Notes: generated by a model from the letters alone, not told the origin. Positions 14,501 to 23,449 are shown, counted from the stretch's first letter. The stretch is DNA of 64,000 bases from Peptoniphilus vaginalis (GCF_900176605.1 NZ_FXLP01000004.1:186001-250000), one strand, 5' to 3'. Made by a program: numbers and translations.

Positions 14501-15955
14501 ATGTTACTATTTATTATTGGAATTATTATTTTACTTGTTGGGGGATTCTTCTATTCAAAGTACGTAGAAAAACAACTTCAACCCGACGATAGACCAACTC
14601 CAGCAGTAAAGAAAGCTGACGGAGTAGACTATGTAGTTATGAGCGAAAAGAAAAACTGGCTTATCAACCTACTTAACATTGCAGGAACTGGACCTATACT
14701 TGGACCTATTCAAGGTATCTTGTTTGGACCTATTGCCTTCTTGACAATCCCACTAGGTTGTGTCTTCGCAGGAGCAGTCCACGATTATATGACTGGCTTT
14801 ATCTCCATGAGAAATGGTGGATCACAAGTTCCAAAGCTTGTTGGTAAATACATTGGCGATGGCGTTCGTAAGTTTTACAACATCGTCATAGCAATACTAC
14901 TTCTCTTGACTGGTGTAGTTTTTGTTTACACTCCAGGAGATTTAATTGCCAATGACGTCCTAAAGGTTGGAGTAGATTCCAGTGCAATTTGGATTATCTA
15001 TGCAGTTATCTTTACCTACTACATCCTTTCAACTGTACTTCCTATTGACAAGTTAATTGGAAGAATTTATCCAATTTTTGGTGCCTTCTTAATTATCTCT
15101 GCAATTGGAGTTTTTGTTGGAATTTTTGTAAAGGGTTCTGGGGACTTAGCCTTTGCTAACGCAGGCCTACTTGCTGAACACCCACTTGGTCAAAAGTTTA
15201 TCCCATCCTTCTTCATCACAGTTGCTTGTGGTATCCTATCAGGCTTCCACGGTTCACAAGTTACTCTTGTGTCAAGAACTGTTAAGTCAGAATCAGAAGC
15301 TAAGGTGACTTTCTACTCAACTATGATTGCCGAAGGTTTCATAGCAATGGTTTGGGCAGCTGGTGCCATGGTAATCTTCTCAACAGGAAAGGCTCCACTT
15401 GATACAGCTGGTACCCTAATGGTTGGAGAAATTTCAAAATACTTTATGGGAGATGTTGGAGGACTACTTGCAGTTCTTGGAGTAATAGCACTTCCTATCA
15501 CTTCTGGTGACACTGCCTTTAGATCACTTAGACTAATCATCTCTGAAGAGTTAAACATCGACCAAAGGTCTGGTGTAAAAAGAGCAATCCTTGCAGCAGT
15601 ATTATTTATACCTGCAGCAGCAATCCTCTTCTTCGCAAAGTCAAACCCAAATGGTTTCAACATGCTTTGGAGATACTTTGGATTCACAAACCAATTTGTA
15701 GCAATCTTTGCCCTAGCAGTTGCAACAATTTATCTAATCAATACTGGCAAAAATTATTTAATAACTTTGATACCAGGAGTCTTCTACACCTTTATAGTTT
15801 TCTCCTTTATCATAAATGTTAAAAAACTTGGACTTGGCTTGCCCTTTAAGATTGCCTATCCAGCAGCTGGCATCCTAGCAATTGCTTACGCAATCTTTGT
15901 TGTTAAGGCTGGCAAGAAAAATAAAACAAGAATCGAAACTACAAACTTAGAATAA
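14501..15955 (+). CDS. cstA: CstA-family carbon starvation protein (peptide or pyruvate transporter)
   Basis: This 484-residue polytopic protein is of the short CstA type found in Firmicutes, against about 700 residues for the E. coli protein. It has NIAGTGPILGPIQG near residue 60, GAVHDYMTGFISMRNGG, and ILSGFHGSQVTLVSRTVKSE, all conserved in the family. About 13 hydrophobic segments are visible. E. coli CstA is linked to peptide uptake and the related BtsT to pyruvate uptake. The substrate here is open. AGGGAGG precedes the ATG. Its transcription terminator has been split by the IS3-family insertion directly downstream. Confidence 0.9.
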   Translation: MLLFIIGIIILLVGGFFYSKYVEKQLQPDDRPTPAVKKADGVDYVVMSEKKNWLINLLNIAGTGPILGPIQGILFGPIAFLTIPLGCVFAGAVHDYMTGFISMRNGGSQVPKLVGKYIGDGVRKFYNIVIAILLLLTGVVFVYTPGDLIANDVLKVGVDSSAIWIIYAVIFTYYILSTVLPIDKLIGRIYPIFGAFLIISAIGVFVGIFVKGSGDLAFANAGLLAEHPLGQKFIPSFFITVACGILSGFHGSQVTLVSRTVKSESEAKVTFYSTMIAEGFIAMVWAAGAMVIFSTGKAPLDTAGTLMVGEISKYFMGDVGGLLAVLGVIALPITSGDTAFRSLRLIISEELNIDQRSGVKRAILAAVLFIPAAAILFFAKSNPNGFNMLWRYFGFTNQFVAIFALAVATIYLINTGKNYLITLIPGVFYTFIVFSFIINVKKLGLGLPFKIAYPAAGILAIAYAIFVVKAGKKNKTRIETTNLE

Positions 15956-15973
15956 GATGAAGCTGTGATATGT

Positions 15974-16013
15974 ACCCTCTTTACTGGACAAACCAGTAAA
16001 GAGGGTATTTTTT
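15974..16013 (+). promoter_or_regulatory. Inhibitory hairpin covering the orfA ribosome binding site
   Basis: A perfect 14-bp stem (ACCCTCTTTACTGG with CCAGTAAAGAGGGT, 5-base loop) is followed by six T and then at once by the orfA ATG. The right arm contains the only purine-rich ribosome site (AGAGGG). RNA reading in from cstA would fold this stem, stopping transcription or hiding the site, as described for other elements that protect themselves from outside transcription. Confidence 0.65.
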
Positions 16014-16490
16014 ATGAAATATAGTTATGAATTCAAAAAAGAATGTGTACAGTTGTATAGAGAAGGTAAATGGCCCAACACACCTGAAGGAACAAAAGAA
16101 AAAATCTTTCATAATTCAATTAGAATATGGTTTAAGTTAGAAGAACTTCATGGACCAGAAATTTTAAAACATGGAAATAATATCAGTTGGACACCTGATG
16201 AGAAATTAGAAATGGTATCTAAAGTGTTAGCTGGAAATTCAATAAAGTCCATAGCAATTGAATATGGAATTAATGATGGACAACTCTATTCATGGGTTAA
16301 CAAGTATAAAAATTATGGATATAATGGTCTTGTTAATAAAAAGAAAGGTCGTAAATCCAAAAATCCAAGCATGAAAAGTAAAAATAACCATAAAGTAAAA
16401 GAACTTAATGAATCTGAAAGAGAAGAGCTAATAAAACTTAGAGCAGAAAATGAATATATAAAGGCAGAAAATGAAATAATAAAAAAATAG
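16014..16490 (+). CDS. IS3-family transposase OrfA
   Basis: This 158-residue protein opens with a helix-turn-helix (YSYEFKKECVQLYREGKW) and has a second DNA-binding helix set around NSIKSIAIEYGINDGQLYSWV. A basic linker and a C-terminal leucine/glutamate-rich helix (LRAENEYIKAENEIIKK) of the type used for multimer formation follow. It ends in a run of seven A directly before TAG (16481-16487), a slippery A-AAA-AAA site that would shift ribosomes into the orfB frame. Confidence 0.92.
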   Translation: MKYSYEFKKECVQLYREGKWPNTPEGTKEKIFHNSIRIWFKLEELHGPEILKHGNNISWTPDEKLEMVSKVLAGNSIKSIAIEYGINDGQLYSWVNKYKNYGYNGLVNKKKGRKSKNPSMKSKNNHKVKELNESEREELIKLRAENEYIKAENEIIKK

Positions 16491-16603
16491 ATCGCCTTGA
16501 GAGAAGAACGCTACGCTGCGCAACTCAAGGCGAAAAAGCAGCGATTGTCAAAGAACTCAAAGAAAAAGGATACAGACTAAAATATCTTTTAATAGCTATT
16601 GAT

Positions 16604-17398
16604 ATGCCAAGGTCAACATACTATTTTGAAATAAATAAAATTGATAAAATAAAAATTAAGAATAGTCATGTGGCAGATAAAATAACTCAAATATTTAACT
16701 TACACAAAGGAAGATATGGAGTAAGAAGAGTATATATGGAGTTGCTAAGTCAAGGTTATGTCATAAATCATAAAAGAGTTCAAAGGATAATGCATGAGTT
16801 AAAACTATTCGGAAAAAGATCTAAGGAAAAATATCACTCATATAAGGGTAAGATAGGGAAAGTAGCTGATAATATAATAAATAGAGATTTCAAAGCAGAT
16901 AGACCTCTGCAAAAATGGACCACCGATGTATCAGAATTTAAATTTTCTTGGGGTAAATGCTACATCTCTCCAATACTTGATATGTATACAAATGAGATAA
17001 TCTCTTATGACTTATCCTTACACCCTAATTTAAAACAAATATCCAATATGCTAGAAAAAGCATTTAACAAATTTCCAAAACTAAATAATCTAATACTGCA
17101 TTCAGATCAAGGATGGCAATACCAACATAAATATTATGTGAATGAGCTTAAAAAACATGGTATAAGACAATCAATGTCAAGGAAGGGAAATTGTTATGAT
17201 AACTCCATTATGGAGACATTCTTTGGAAGATTAAAAAATGAAATTTATTATGGTTATGAAAAGAGCTATAGCTCTTTTGAAGAATTTTCGAGAGCAATAG
17301 AGGAATATATTGATTATTACAATAATGAAAGAATTCAATCCAAAACAAAATGGATGCCACCTACAAAGTATAGGTTAGCATCCACTACAATTAGTTAA
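16604..17398 (+). CDS. IS3-family transposase OrfB (DDE integrase core)
   Basis: The 264 residues from the first in-frame ATG carry the rve integrase core. The catalytic triad is visible in WTTDVSEFKF (Asp), LHSDQGWQYQ (Asp) and METFFGRLKNE (Glu), with the HTH_21 segment KGRYGVRRVYMELLSQG before it. A -1 shift on the A-run at 16481 would fuse it to OrfA and add the residues beginning IDRLERRTLRC before this ATG. The fused OrfAB is the active transposase in the family. No internal stop or deletion is seen. Confidence 0.93.
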   Translation: MPRSTYYFEINKIDKIKIKNSHVADKITQIFNLHKGRYGVRRVYMELLSQGYVINHKRVQRIMHELKLFGKRSKEKYHSYKGKIGKVADNIINRDFKADRPLQKWTTDVSEFKFSWGKCYISPILDMYTNEIISYDLSLHPNLKQISNMLEKAFNKFPKLNNLILHSDQGWQYQHKYYVNELKKHGIRQSMSRKGNCYDNSIMETFFGRLKNEIYYGYEKSYSSFEEFSRAIEEYIDYYNNERIQSKTKWMPPTKYRLASTTIS

Positions 17399-17436
17399 TT
17401 GAATATTGTGTCCAGTTTTATGGGTACACATCACTG

Positions 17437-17456
17437 GCGCCTGCCAGCTTTTTTAT
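17437..17456 (+). terminator. Right half of the cstA terminator, split by the IS
   Basis: GCGCCTGCCAGCTT plus six T is the loop and right arm of a stem whose left arm AAGCTG lies at 15960-15965 before the element. Joined, they give an 8-bp perfect stem with a 4-base loop. Confidence 0.75.
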
Positions 17457-17493
17457 TATTAATAAGAAATTTCTTTGTATTAAAAATCTACAA

Positions 17494-17517
17494 GAAAAAA
17501 GGACGCCTAAGCGTCCT
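17494..17517 (-). terminator. Terminator of hpf
   Basis: The minus strand reads AGGACGC-TTAG-GCGTCCT followed by a T-run (plus-strand A-run 17494-17500). Confidence 0.85.
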
Positions 17518-17541
17518 AAAATTTTATATATTAAATTTAAT

Positions 17542-18069
17542 TTAAACTTCTATCTTACCGTAGTTTCCATCTTTTCTCTTGTACACAATAGAAACTCCAT
17601 CAGTATCTCCATCTAAGAAAACAAAGAAGTTGTGGTTTAGAAGATCCATTTGAAGAATTGCTTCTTCTTCATTCATTGGATTAAGTTCGAAGTTCTTTCT
17701 CTTTACGATTTTGTGTTCTGATTCTTCCTTTACAGGTTCCTTATCAACAAGTTCGTCAAACCTAATTGTTTCGTTGTTTTGGTATCTTCTCTTTAATCTA
17801 GTCTTGTGTTTTCTAATTTGTCTAGCAAGTGCATCCACAGCATTGTCCATTGAAGAGTACATATCATCTGTAGTTTCTTCTGCCCTTATAATTGTCTTTG
17901 GTAAAAATATTGTAGCTTCAACAGTTTGTTCTTCTTTTATCGTAGAAAAAACAATCCTTGTTTCCACTTCTTCAGAAAAATATTTGTCTAATCTGGAGAA
18001 TTTTTTTTCTGCAATTTCCTTCAAAGATTCTGTAAGTTCAATGTTTTTTCCAACAAAGTTCAATAACAT
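17542..18069 (-). CDS. hpf: Long-form ribosome hibernation promoting factor
   Basis: This 175-residue protein binds 30S subunits and pairs ribosomes into inactive 100S dimers in stationary phase. The N-terminal RaiA/S30AE domain (about 1-100) includes VGKNIELTESLKE and DMYSSMDNAVDALARQIRKHK. After a linker, the C-terminal dimerisation domain has KRKNFELNPMNEEEAILQMDLLNHNFFVF and ends in VYKRKDGNYGKIEV. I chose the ATG at 18069, ten bases after AAGGAG. A GTG nine bases upstream would be too close to that site. It stands alone with its own terminator. Confidence 0.94.
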   Translation of the reverse strand: MLLNFVGKNIELTESLKEIAEKKFSRLDKYFSEEVETRIVFSTIKEEQTVEATIFLPKTIIRAEETTDDMYSSMDNAVDALARQIRKHKTRLKRRYQNNETIRFDELVDKEPVKEESEHKIVKRKNFELNPMNEEEAILQMDLLNHNFFVFLDGDTDGVSIVYKRKDGNYGKIEV

Positions 18070-18242
18070 AAATGTCACTCTCCTTTTTTCTTTGTCTAAT
18101 ATTTACCCATTAATTTACAAATATATCATATTATTCCATTACTTTCCTAAATTCTATTAAATGTACTTTTAAAGCTCTTATTGATATAATTAACATAAAT
18201 AATTGTAGAATTTAATTTTAACTTTCTAAAGGTTGTGATCTT

Positions 18243-19154
18243 ATGACAATAAAAAATAAAATTGATTACAAGTACAGGATTGGAATGCGTACCCTTAAGA
18301 CAGCCCTTGCAGTTATCATTGGTCTTTACATTTCCTACCTCTTGGACTTGGGCTCAGCCATCTTTGTATCCATAGCTGCAGTGTCAACTATGAAGCCCTC
18401 AATGTCTGAATCACTTCAAGACTTTAAGAAAAGACTCTTTACCTGCGTCTTTGGAGTAATAGTTGGTTACTTCTTTTCTAAGATTAATGTAGAGGACTAC
18501 CTTGAACCCCTAGTAGCAGGTCTTGGAATTCTTCTTACAATTTATATTTTAGTAGTTGTTAAGATGAAGGACATGACTCAACTATCTTGCATAGTTTTTG
18601 TAGCAAGTTTTTGCTCTAACTCAGATAAATTTTATTATGCGACAAATCGTATCCTGGGTACCTTTATTGGTATCATAGTGGGAGTCTTGGTAAATTATTT
18701 TATATCATCTCCCAATGTGTGGGAAGATTTTATACTTGCAGCGAGAAGCTGCTACAGGTCTTGCAACTTAGCTTTAAAAGAAATTCTCTCCGATAAAAAA
18801 GCTGACTTGACTGAATTTAATAAAGACCTTGAAAGTGCAACAAATCTTTACAAAATTTTGGAGAAGGAAGCTGACACTCCCTTCCAATACAAGTACAAGG
18901 AGCTTTCACGCGAGAAGAGAATTATGTCCTTAATCGAGAGCATTTCCGTTAGGCTTGAAGTCGTTGAAAATATGGATGCTGACCACTTTAGTTTAGAAGT
19001 TTCCCAAGAGGCTCTAAAAAGATACAAGCTTGTGGAAGAATATTCCTCTGACTTAGATGTGGAAGACAGAGTCTACAACTACCACATTGAATATATTTTA
19101 AAGTACATGGACCAACTAAAGGAAGAAATCGAAAATATAAAGGTGAAAAAATGA
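18243..19154 (+). CDS. FUSC/aromatic acid exporter family membrane protein
   Basis: This 303-residue protein has about six N-terminal membrane segments (roughly residues 15-150) in the pattern of the ArAE_1/FUSC family, with the conserved ALAVIIGLYISYLL and a SIAAVSTMKPSMSESL segment. A C-terminal helical cytoplasmic part of about 150 residues follows. The family is thought to export aromatic acids or other amphipaths. The stop overlaps the start of the next gene by four bases (ATGA). The leader has AAAGGTTGTGATCTT before the ATG, a modest ribosome site. Confidence 0.82.
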   Translation: MTIKNKIDYKYRIGMRTLKTALAVIIGLYISYLLDLGSAIFVSIAAVSTMKPSMSESLQDFKKRLFTCVFGVIVGYFFSKINVEDYLEPLVAGLGILLTIYILVVVKMKDMTQLSCIVFVASFCSNSDKFYYATNRILGTFIGIIVGVLVNYFISSPNVWEDFILAARSCYRSCNLALKEILSDKKADLTEFNKDLESATNLYKILEKEADTPFQYKYKELSREKRIMSLIESISVRLEVVENMDADHFSLEVSQEALKRYKLVEEYSSDLDVEDRVYNYHIEYILKYMDQLKEEIENIKVKK

Positions 19155-20860
19155 AAAATGATAAAAAAGAAATACTTGAAATAGCTAGAAAGCTTTTAAA
19201 AGAATCCACACTTGGCTTTAGGAACTTTCTAAATAGAGATGAGTTCGCCCTCATTAGAGAAAACCCCTACATCATGAATAGGAGCGACGAAGACCTAGCA
19301 TCCTTTGTCTTATTTGACTTCAAGGACTTCTATCCAAACTCTGACAAGGTTCTTAGAAATCTTTTAGAATCTCAGGGACTTGATGAGTTCACAATGGAGA
19401 AGATGAAAAAAGTCTTGAGGGACTCCTATGTTTCTCTCTTCAGCATAGAAAAAAAAGATGACCACTACATCTTTTATGACTGCATCTTAGATGAAAATAT
19501 AGAAGTAGAACTTGATAAGGGCATTGAACTTTCCAAAAGCACTAAGGGACTTGTCAGGATTTTTGGCGAAGATGAGAGAAAGATGGTTCTCCAACTTGTG
19601 CAAATGATGGATGATGAATTTTTCTTAGCCTACCAAAGCAACTTGAAAAATTTATTTGACCACATAGAAGAAGAGTTTGGTATCTTTGAATTAAATAGAG
19701 GCTTTATAAAGAGAGACTTTTTAAATCTCCTAGCAGTCTATGAAGTGACCTATGAAAACTTAAAAGAAGAGCCCGACCTAGATGACTATGCCCTTTATGA
19801 ATTTGAAGAGCTCCTCGACTCCTTTAATCCAGAAGATCTTGAGGTTGCACAAAACTTAGACTACTACGAAAAATTATTCCCAGGCTCAAATGATGAATTC
19901 ATAATAGGATTTATTATAAGACTGCTCTCGAAGATTTACTTCAACACCCTAGTTGAAAAAAATATGAACTTTAGCGACTACAGTCTTGACTACAAAGAAA
20001 TCTTCAAAGACCTATCTGAGTCCGGTGAGTTTTTAAATCAAGAAGAGCTAGCAAACTCTATAGACTTCCTAATAATTTTCTACTCAAAACTTGCCCTACT
20101 TGGAAGACCTGTGGGATCAATGATAAATGATTTAAGAGAAATCCAAGAAAATATTTTTTATTATCTTGACCTCTTAAAGAACAGTCAAGAAGGCTTCTAC
20201 TACGATGACAACATTTTAAAAATATTGGCAAAAAATAAAAAAGCCGTCTTCTCTAACAGGTTCATAGAAAACTTTGACAACTTTATTGAGTTCTTGGATA
20301 TGAATTATGTAAGCATCTTAAAGTCTGGCGACCTTTCTCCTGCCAAGCTAAGAGAATTTGTTGACTCACTTTGCATAAGTCCAATAAAAGAAGTGAAAAC
20401 CTATAAAAATTCCCACTTCCCCCTAATCGAACTCTATTTCAACTTTATGATAAAAAAATACCTCACCCTAATCGAAGGAAAGGAAGAGAAAGAGGATATT
20501 TATCTCACAGACACAGCAGACAACTACTTGGTCTTTGACGACATTACAAAACTTGCAATTTGGATTGAAGCCTTAACTAATAAGAACTTCTTAAAGTCCT
20601 CCTTTGGCAAGAACTATGAAAAGTACAAGACCTTCGTCATGGACTTGATAAAAGACCTAGCTGAAGATAAGCCAGTGGGTTTATATGAATGTGAATTTAA
20701 AAACTTTGAACTTTCTCTAATAACAATACTGGAAGACCTTGGCATTATAAGAGGAGAAATCGCAGAAATAAAAATCACAAACTTCGGAAGAGATATCTAC
20801 GACTACTATAGGACTGAAGAAGTAAACTCCAACAACGTAATAAAAGTTGATTTCAAATAA
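19151..20860 (+). CDS. Hypothetical 569-residue cytosolic protein
   Basis: I do not recognise this protein. It is strongly acidic and mostly helical by composition, with no signal peptide or membrane helix. Repeated Phe/Tyr-Leu-Asp-rich helices such as LFDHIEEEFGIFEL and YEFEELLDSFNPEDLE run through it. Its start overlaps the FUSC-family gene by four bases, so translation is probably coupled and the two may act together. Nothing in the visible sequence, such as nucleotide-binding or metal motifs, points to an activity. A long hairpin terminator follows the gene. Confidence 0.8.
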   Translation: MKNDKKEILEIARKLLKESTLGFRNFLNRDEFALIRENPYIMNRSDEDLASFVLFDFKDFYPNSDKVLRNLLESQGLDEFTMEKMKKVLRDSYVSLFSIEKKDDHYIFYDCILDENIEVELDKGIELSKSTKGLVRIFGEDERKMVLQLVQMMDDEFFLAYQSNLKNLFDHIEEEFGIFELNRGFIKRDFLNLLAVYEVTYENLKEEPDLDDYALYEFEELLDSFNPEDLEVAQNLDYYEKLFPGSNDEFIIGFIIRLLSKIYFNTLVEKNMNFSDYSLDYKEIFKDLSESGEFLNQEELANSIDFLIIFYSKLALLGRPVGSMINDLREIQENIFYYLDLLKNSQEGFYYDDNILKILAKNKKAVFSNRFIENFDNFIEFLDMNYVSILKSGDLSPAKLREFVDSLCISPIKEVKTYKNSHFPLIELYFNFMIKKYLTLIEGKEEKEDIYLTDTADNYLVFDDITKLAIWIEALTNKNFLKSSFGKNYEKYKTFVMDLIKDLAEDKPVGLYECEFKNFELSLITILEDLGIIRGEIAEIKITNFGRDIYDYYRTEEVNSNNVIKVDFK

Positions 20861-20871
20861 AGAACTTAACA

Positions 20872-20929
20872 GGCGAGTAAACTAGAAGTTGAATCCTAAA
20901 CAGGATTTGCTTCTGGCTTACTCGTCATT
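20872..20929 (+). terminator. Elaborate three-tier terminator hairpin
   Basis: GCGAGTAA pairs with TTACTCGT, then AGAAG with CTTCT, then AATCCT with AGGATT around AAAC, separated by small internal loops, followed by TTTTTT. It ends the FUSC/hypothetical operon and is longer than needed for termination. Confidence 0.7.
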
Positions 20930-21132
20930 TTTTATTTACAAGTTGAATTCAAGTCAACAGATAAAACTTATGCTTAGTCAAATAAAACAATCTTTATACT
21001 TTGATAAAGCGTTATAAACAAAAAGTTTTGAAAAAGGAAAAAGTTTTCTCCAACTCAGATAATACTGTGCTATAATGAAGCAAAAGGATAGTTGTTTGAT
21101 AAACTTTTATTATTTTTAAAGGAGGAATAATA

Positions 21133-22440
21133 ATGGAAAATAAGAAATTTAACTCAAAGGACATCTTGATGTTCGTTTTATATGCACTATTTGGAATTTT
21201 TATGTTCTTCGTACCAATTAAAATTGGAGAAGCTAACACAATCCCTATTGACCACTTAACTTCTTTTGTTAAGAAGGCACCAAATTATAATTTAGTCTTT
21301 GGGGTTTTCATGGTTGTAGCCGGTATAGTTTATGCTATTAAGACAAAGTCTTGGGAAAAAAGTAAACTTCACTTGGTTTTCTTCGCACTAAAATTAGTTT
21401 CCCTTGTATTTTTATTTATGTATTTAACAAACAAAGGACCAACAAGAATATTTGACAAGGATATGCTTCCACTTATCTGGAATGGAATCATGGTATCTGT
21501 AACAACAATTGTACCAATTGGTTCAGTCTTCCTTGCTTTCTTGACAGGCTTTGGGCTTATGGAATTTATTGGAGTTTTCATGGAACCTGTAATGAGACCA
21601 GTATTTAAAACACCTGGTAGATCAGCAGTTGATGCCGTTGCATCCTTCGTTGGTTCTTATTCATTAGCACTTTTAATAACAAACAGAGTTTACATGGAAG
21701 ACACTTACACAAAGAAGGAAGCAGCAATTATTGCAACAGGTTTCTCAACAGTTTCTGCAACATTTATGATTATAGTAGCAAAAACTCTTGACCTTATGGA
21801 CTACTGGCTAGCTTACTTCTGGATTACACTTATTGTTACATTCATAGTAACAGCAATTACAGCAAGAATTTACCCACTTAACAAGAAGCCACAAGAATAT
21901 TATTCTGGCAAGGAATATGTACCAGAAGCAAAGAAAAAAGTTACTTTCTCTGATGCCCTTGATGCAGGTATGGAAGCTTACGAAAACGCTGACTCCTTAG
22001 GCAAAGTTGTAAAAGATAACTTTATCGATGGTTTTAAGATGGCACTTAACATTGCCCCATCTCTTCTTGGCGTTGGTATGATTGGACTTTTACTTGCTGA
22101 GTACACTCCAATCTTTGACATCATCGGCTACATCTTCTATCCATTTACACTTATCACTAAGGTGGAAGAACCACTTATGGTTGCACAAGCACTTGGGATG
22201 AGTATTGCAGAAATGCTTCTTCCAGCACCACTTGTAGCAGAAGCTGGCCTTGGACTAATAACAAAAATGCTAGTAGCAATAGTTTCTGTATCAGAAGTCC
22301 TATTCTTCTCAGCATCCATCCCAGTTATGATGGGAACAGAAATACCTCTAAAATTCTCAGATTACATTATCATCTGGATCGAAAGAGTTATTTTAAGTAT
22401 AGTAATTTCAATGCCAATACTTTATCTAGTATTCAGATAA
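21133..22440 (+). CDS. YjiH-family membrane protein (nucleoside-recognition/gate domain)
   Basis: This 435-residue protein has about ten to twelve membrane segments. The features are those of the YjiH family: an IWNGIMVSVTTIVPIGSVFLAFLTGFG stretch, the gate-domain segment DAVASFVGSYSLALLITNRVYMEDTYTKKEAAIIATGFSTVS, and an FIDGFKMALNIAPSLLGVGMIGLLLAEYTP repeat later on. The family is related to spore maturation and nucleoside transport gate proteins, and its substrate is not known. AAAGGAGG lies before the ATG, and an extended -10 (TGCTATAAT, 21068-21076) lies upstream. A terminator follows. Confidence 0.88.
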   Translation: MENKKFNSKDILMFVLYALFGIFMFFVPIKIGEANTIPIDHLTSFVKKAPNYNLVFGVFMVVAGIVYAIKTKSWEKSKLHLVFFALKLVSLVFLFMYLTNKGPTRIFDKDMLPLIWNGIMVSVTTIVPIGSVFLAFLTGFGLMEFIGVFMEPVMRPVFKTPGRSAVDAVASFVGSYSLALLITNRVYMEDTYTKKEAAIIATGFSTVSATFMIIVAKTLDLMDYWLAYFWITLIVTFIVTAITARIYPLNKKPQEYYSGKEYVPEAKKKVTFSDALDAGMEAYENADSLGKVVKDNFIDGFKMALNIAPSLLGVGMIGLLLAEYTPIFDIIGYIFYPFTLITKVEEPLMVAQALGMSIAEMLLPAPLVAEAGLGLITKMLVAIVSVSEVLFFSASIPVMMGTEIPLKFSDYIIIWIERVILSIVISMPILYLVFR

Positions 22441-22463
22441 TTTCTTTAATTAAATAACAGAAT

Positions 22464-22491
22464 TAGGGACTAACATGGTCCCTATTTTTTT
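22464..22491 (+). terminator. Terminator after the YjiH-family gene
   Basis: TAGGGAC-TAACATG-GTCCCTA is followed by seven T. Confidence 0.85.
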
Positions 22492-22630
22492 GTTTTTACA
22501 GACATTTTACAATTCCTTGTTATCATTAACTTGTTGATAGTATGAAATTTTTATTCTTAATTAAGTCCATAATTTATATAAGTTTAAAATTTTTATTTAC
22601 CTACTTTTTATAAAAATCAAATAAATTAAA

Positions 22631-22664
22631 TCAAAAAAACTGCTGGGTTACTACCCAACAGTTT
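22631..22664 (-). terminator. Terminator of the rpsF-ssb-rpsR operon
   Basis: The minus strand has ACTGTTGGGT and ACCCAGCAGT as arms (one G-U) followed by seven T. Confidence 0.85.
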
Positions 22665-22676
22665 AATTCAAATTTC

Positions 22677-22901
22677 TTATTCAGCGCTATATGGAAGAAG
22701 TGCAATTTGTCTTGCTCTCTTGATAGCTACTGTCATTTCTCTTTGATGTTTAGCGTTTAAGCCAGTGATTCTTCTTGGAAGAATCTTTCCACGGTCAGAA
22801 ATGTAATTTCTTAGTGTTTCAACATCTTTATAGTCAATTTTTTTAGTCTTATCTTTTTCAAAAGGATCTACTTTTTTCCTTCTGCCAAATCTTCTTTGCA
22901 T
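22677..22901 (-). CDS. rpsR: Ribosomal protein S18
   Basis: This 74-residue protein of the small subunit platform binds next to S6. It has the conserved [51 protein letters not shown] core. It is a zinc-independent form without the cysteine cluster. It is third in the standard rpsF-ssb-rpsR operon, 11 bases after ssb, with a terminator behind it. Confidence 0.97.
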   Translation of the reverse strand: MQRRFGRRKKVDPFEKDKTKKIDYKDVETLRNYISDRGKILPRRITGLNAKHQREMTVAIKRARQIALLPYSAE

Positions 22902-22912
22902 TTTTACCCTCC

Positions 22913-23449
22913 TTAAAATGGAATATCGTCATTATCAACAGGGAAAAATCCATCGTCATCGTTATCGCTCTTTGAAAAATCATTTTCGTAAGCAGAATTT
23001 ACTGGTCCTTGGCTAGCCATACCAGGTTGGCTAAATCCGCCTTGGCTTTGGAAGTTGTTTTGATTAAATCCAGCTTGGTTTTGGTTAAAGCCAGCTTGAG
23101 CTTGTCCACCACCTTGGCTAGATCCAATGAATGTAAGATTATTTACTACAACGTCTGTTGTATAAACTGTTCTTCCTTCTCTTTCATAACTTCCTGTTTG
23201 GATTCTACCTTCGATTCCAATTTGACTGCCTTTTTTGTGATAGTTGGCTATAAGCTCAGCAGTTGCTCCAAAGGCTGTACAAGATACAAAGTCAGCAGTT
23301 GGCTGGTTGTTAGCTTGTGCTTCTTGTCTCTTTTGCTTGCTCATTCTTCTATCTACGGCAACTGTGAAACGACACATTGCTGTGCCAGTTTGTGCGTAAC
23401 GAAGTTCGGGATCTCTCGCTAATCTTCCGATTAAACATACACTATTCAT
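22913..23449 (-). CDS. ssb: Single-stranded DNA-binding protein
   Basis: This 178-residue SSB has an N-terminal OB fold (about 1-105) with [17 protein letters not shown] and [36 protein letters not shown] Gln/Asn/Gly-rich linker with [14 protein letters not shown] repeats follows, and then the acidic tip ending DDDIPF that recruits repair and replication partners. It sits between rpsF and rpsR as is usual in Firmicutes. Confidence 0.97.
   Translation of the reverse strand: MNSVCLIGRLARDPELRYAQTGTAMCRFTVAVDRRMSKQKRQEAQANNQPTADFVSCTAFGATAELIANYHKKGSQIGIEGRIQTGSYEREGRTVYTTDVVVNNLTFIGSSQGGGQAQAGFNQNQAGFNQNNFQSQGGFSQPGMASQGPVNSAYENDFSKSDNDDDGFFPVDNDDIPF

Larger units (their letters stand above)
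15966..17433 (+). mobile_element. IS3-family insertion sequence, complete
   Basis: The 1468-base element begins TGATATGTACCC and ends GGGTACACATCA, imperfect inverted repeats with TG...CA tips that extend inwards to ACTGGACA. A 3-base target duplication CTG flanks it (15963-15965 and 17434-17436). Deleting the element and one CTG restores a perfect terminator for cstA, AAGCTGGC-GCCT-GCCAGCTT followed by T6, so the boundaries are well supported. It holds two overlapping-function frames, orfA and orfB, joined by a probable -1 frameshift. The DDE residues are all present, so it may still be active. Confidence 0.93.

Noticed and set aside
15313-15687. 124-codon minus-strand frame inside cstA
   Set aside because: It is antisense to conserved CstA helices and has no initiation signals.
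23009-23422. 137-codon plus-strand frame opposite ssb
   Set aside because: It is the shadow of the conserved ssb gene. It has no ribosome site and an unnatural Cys/Ser-rich product.
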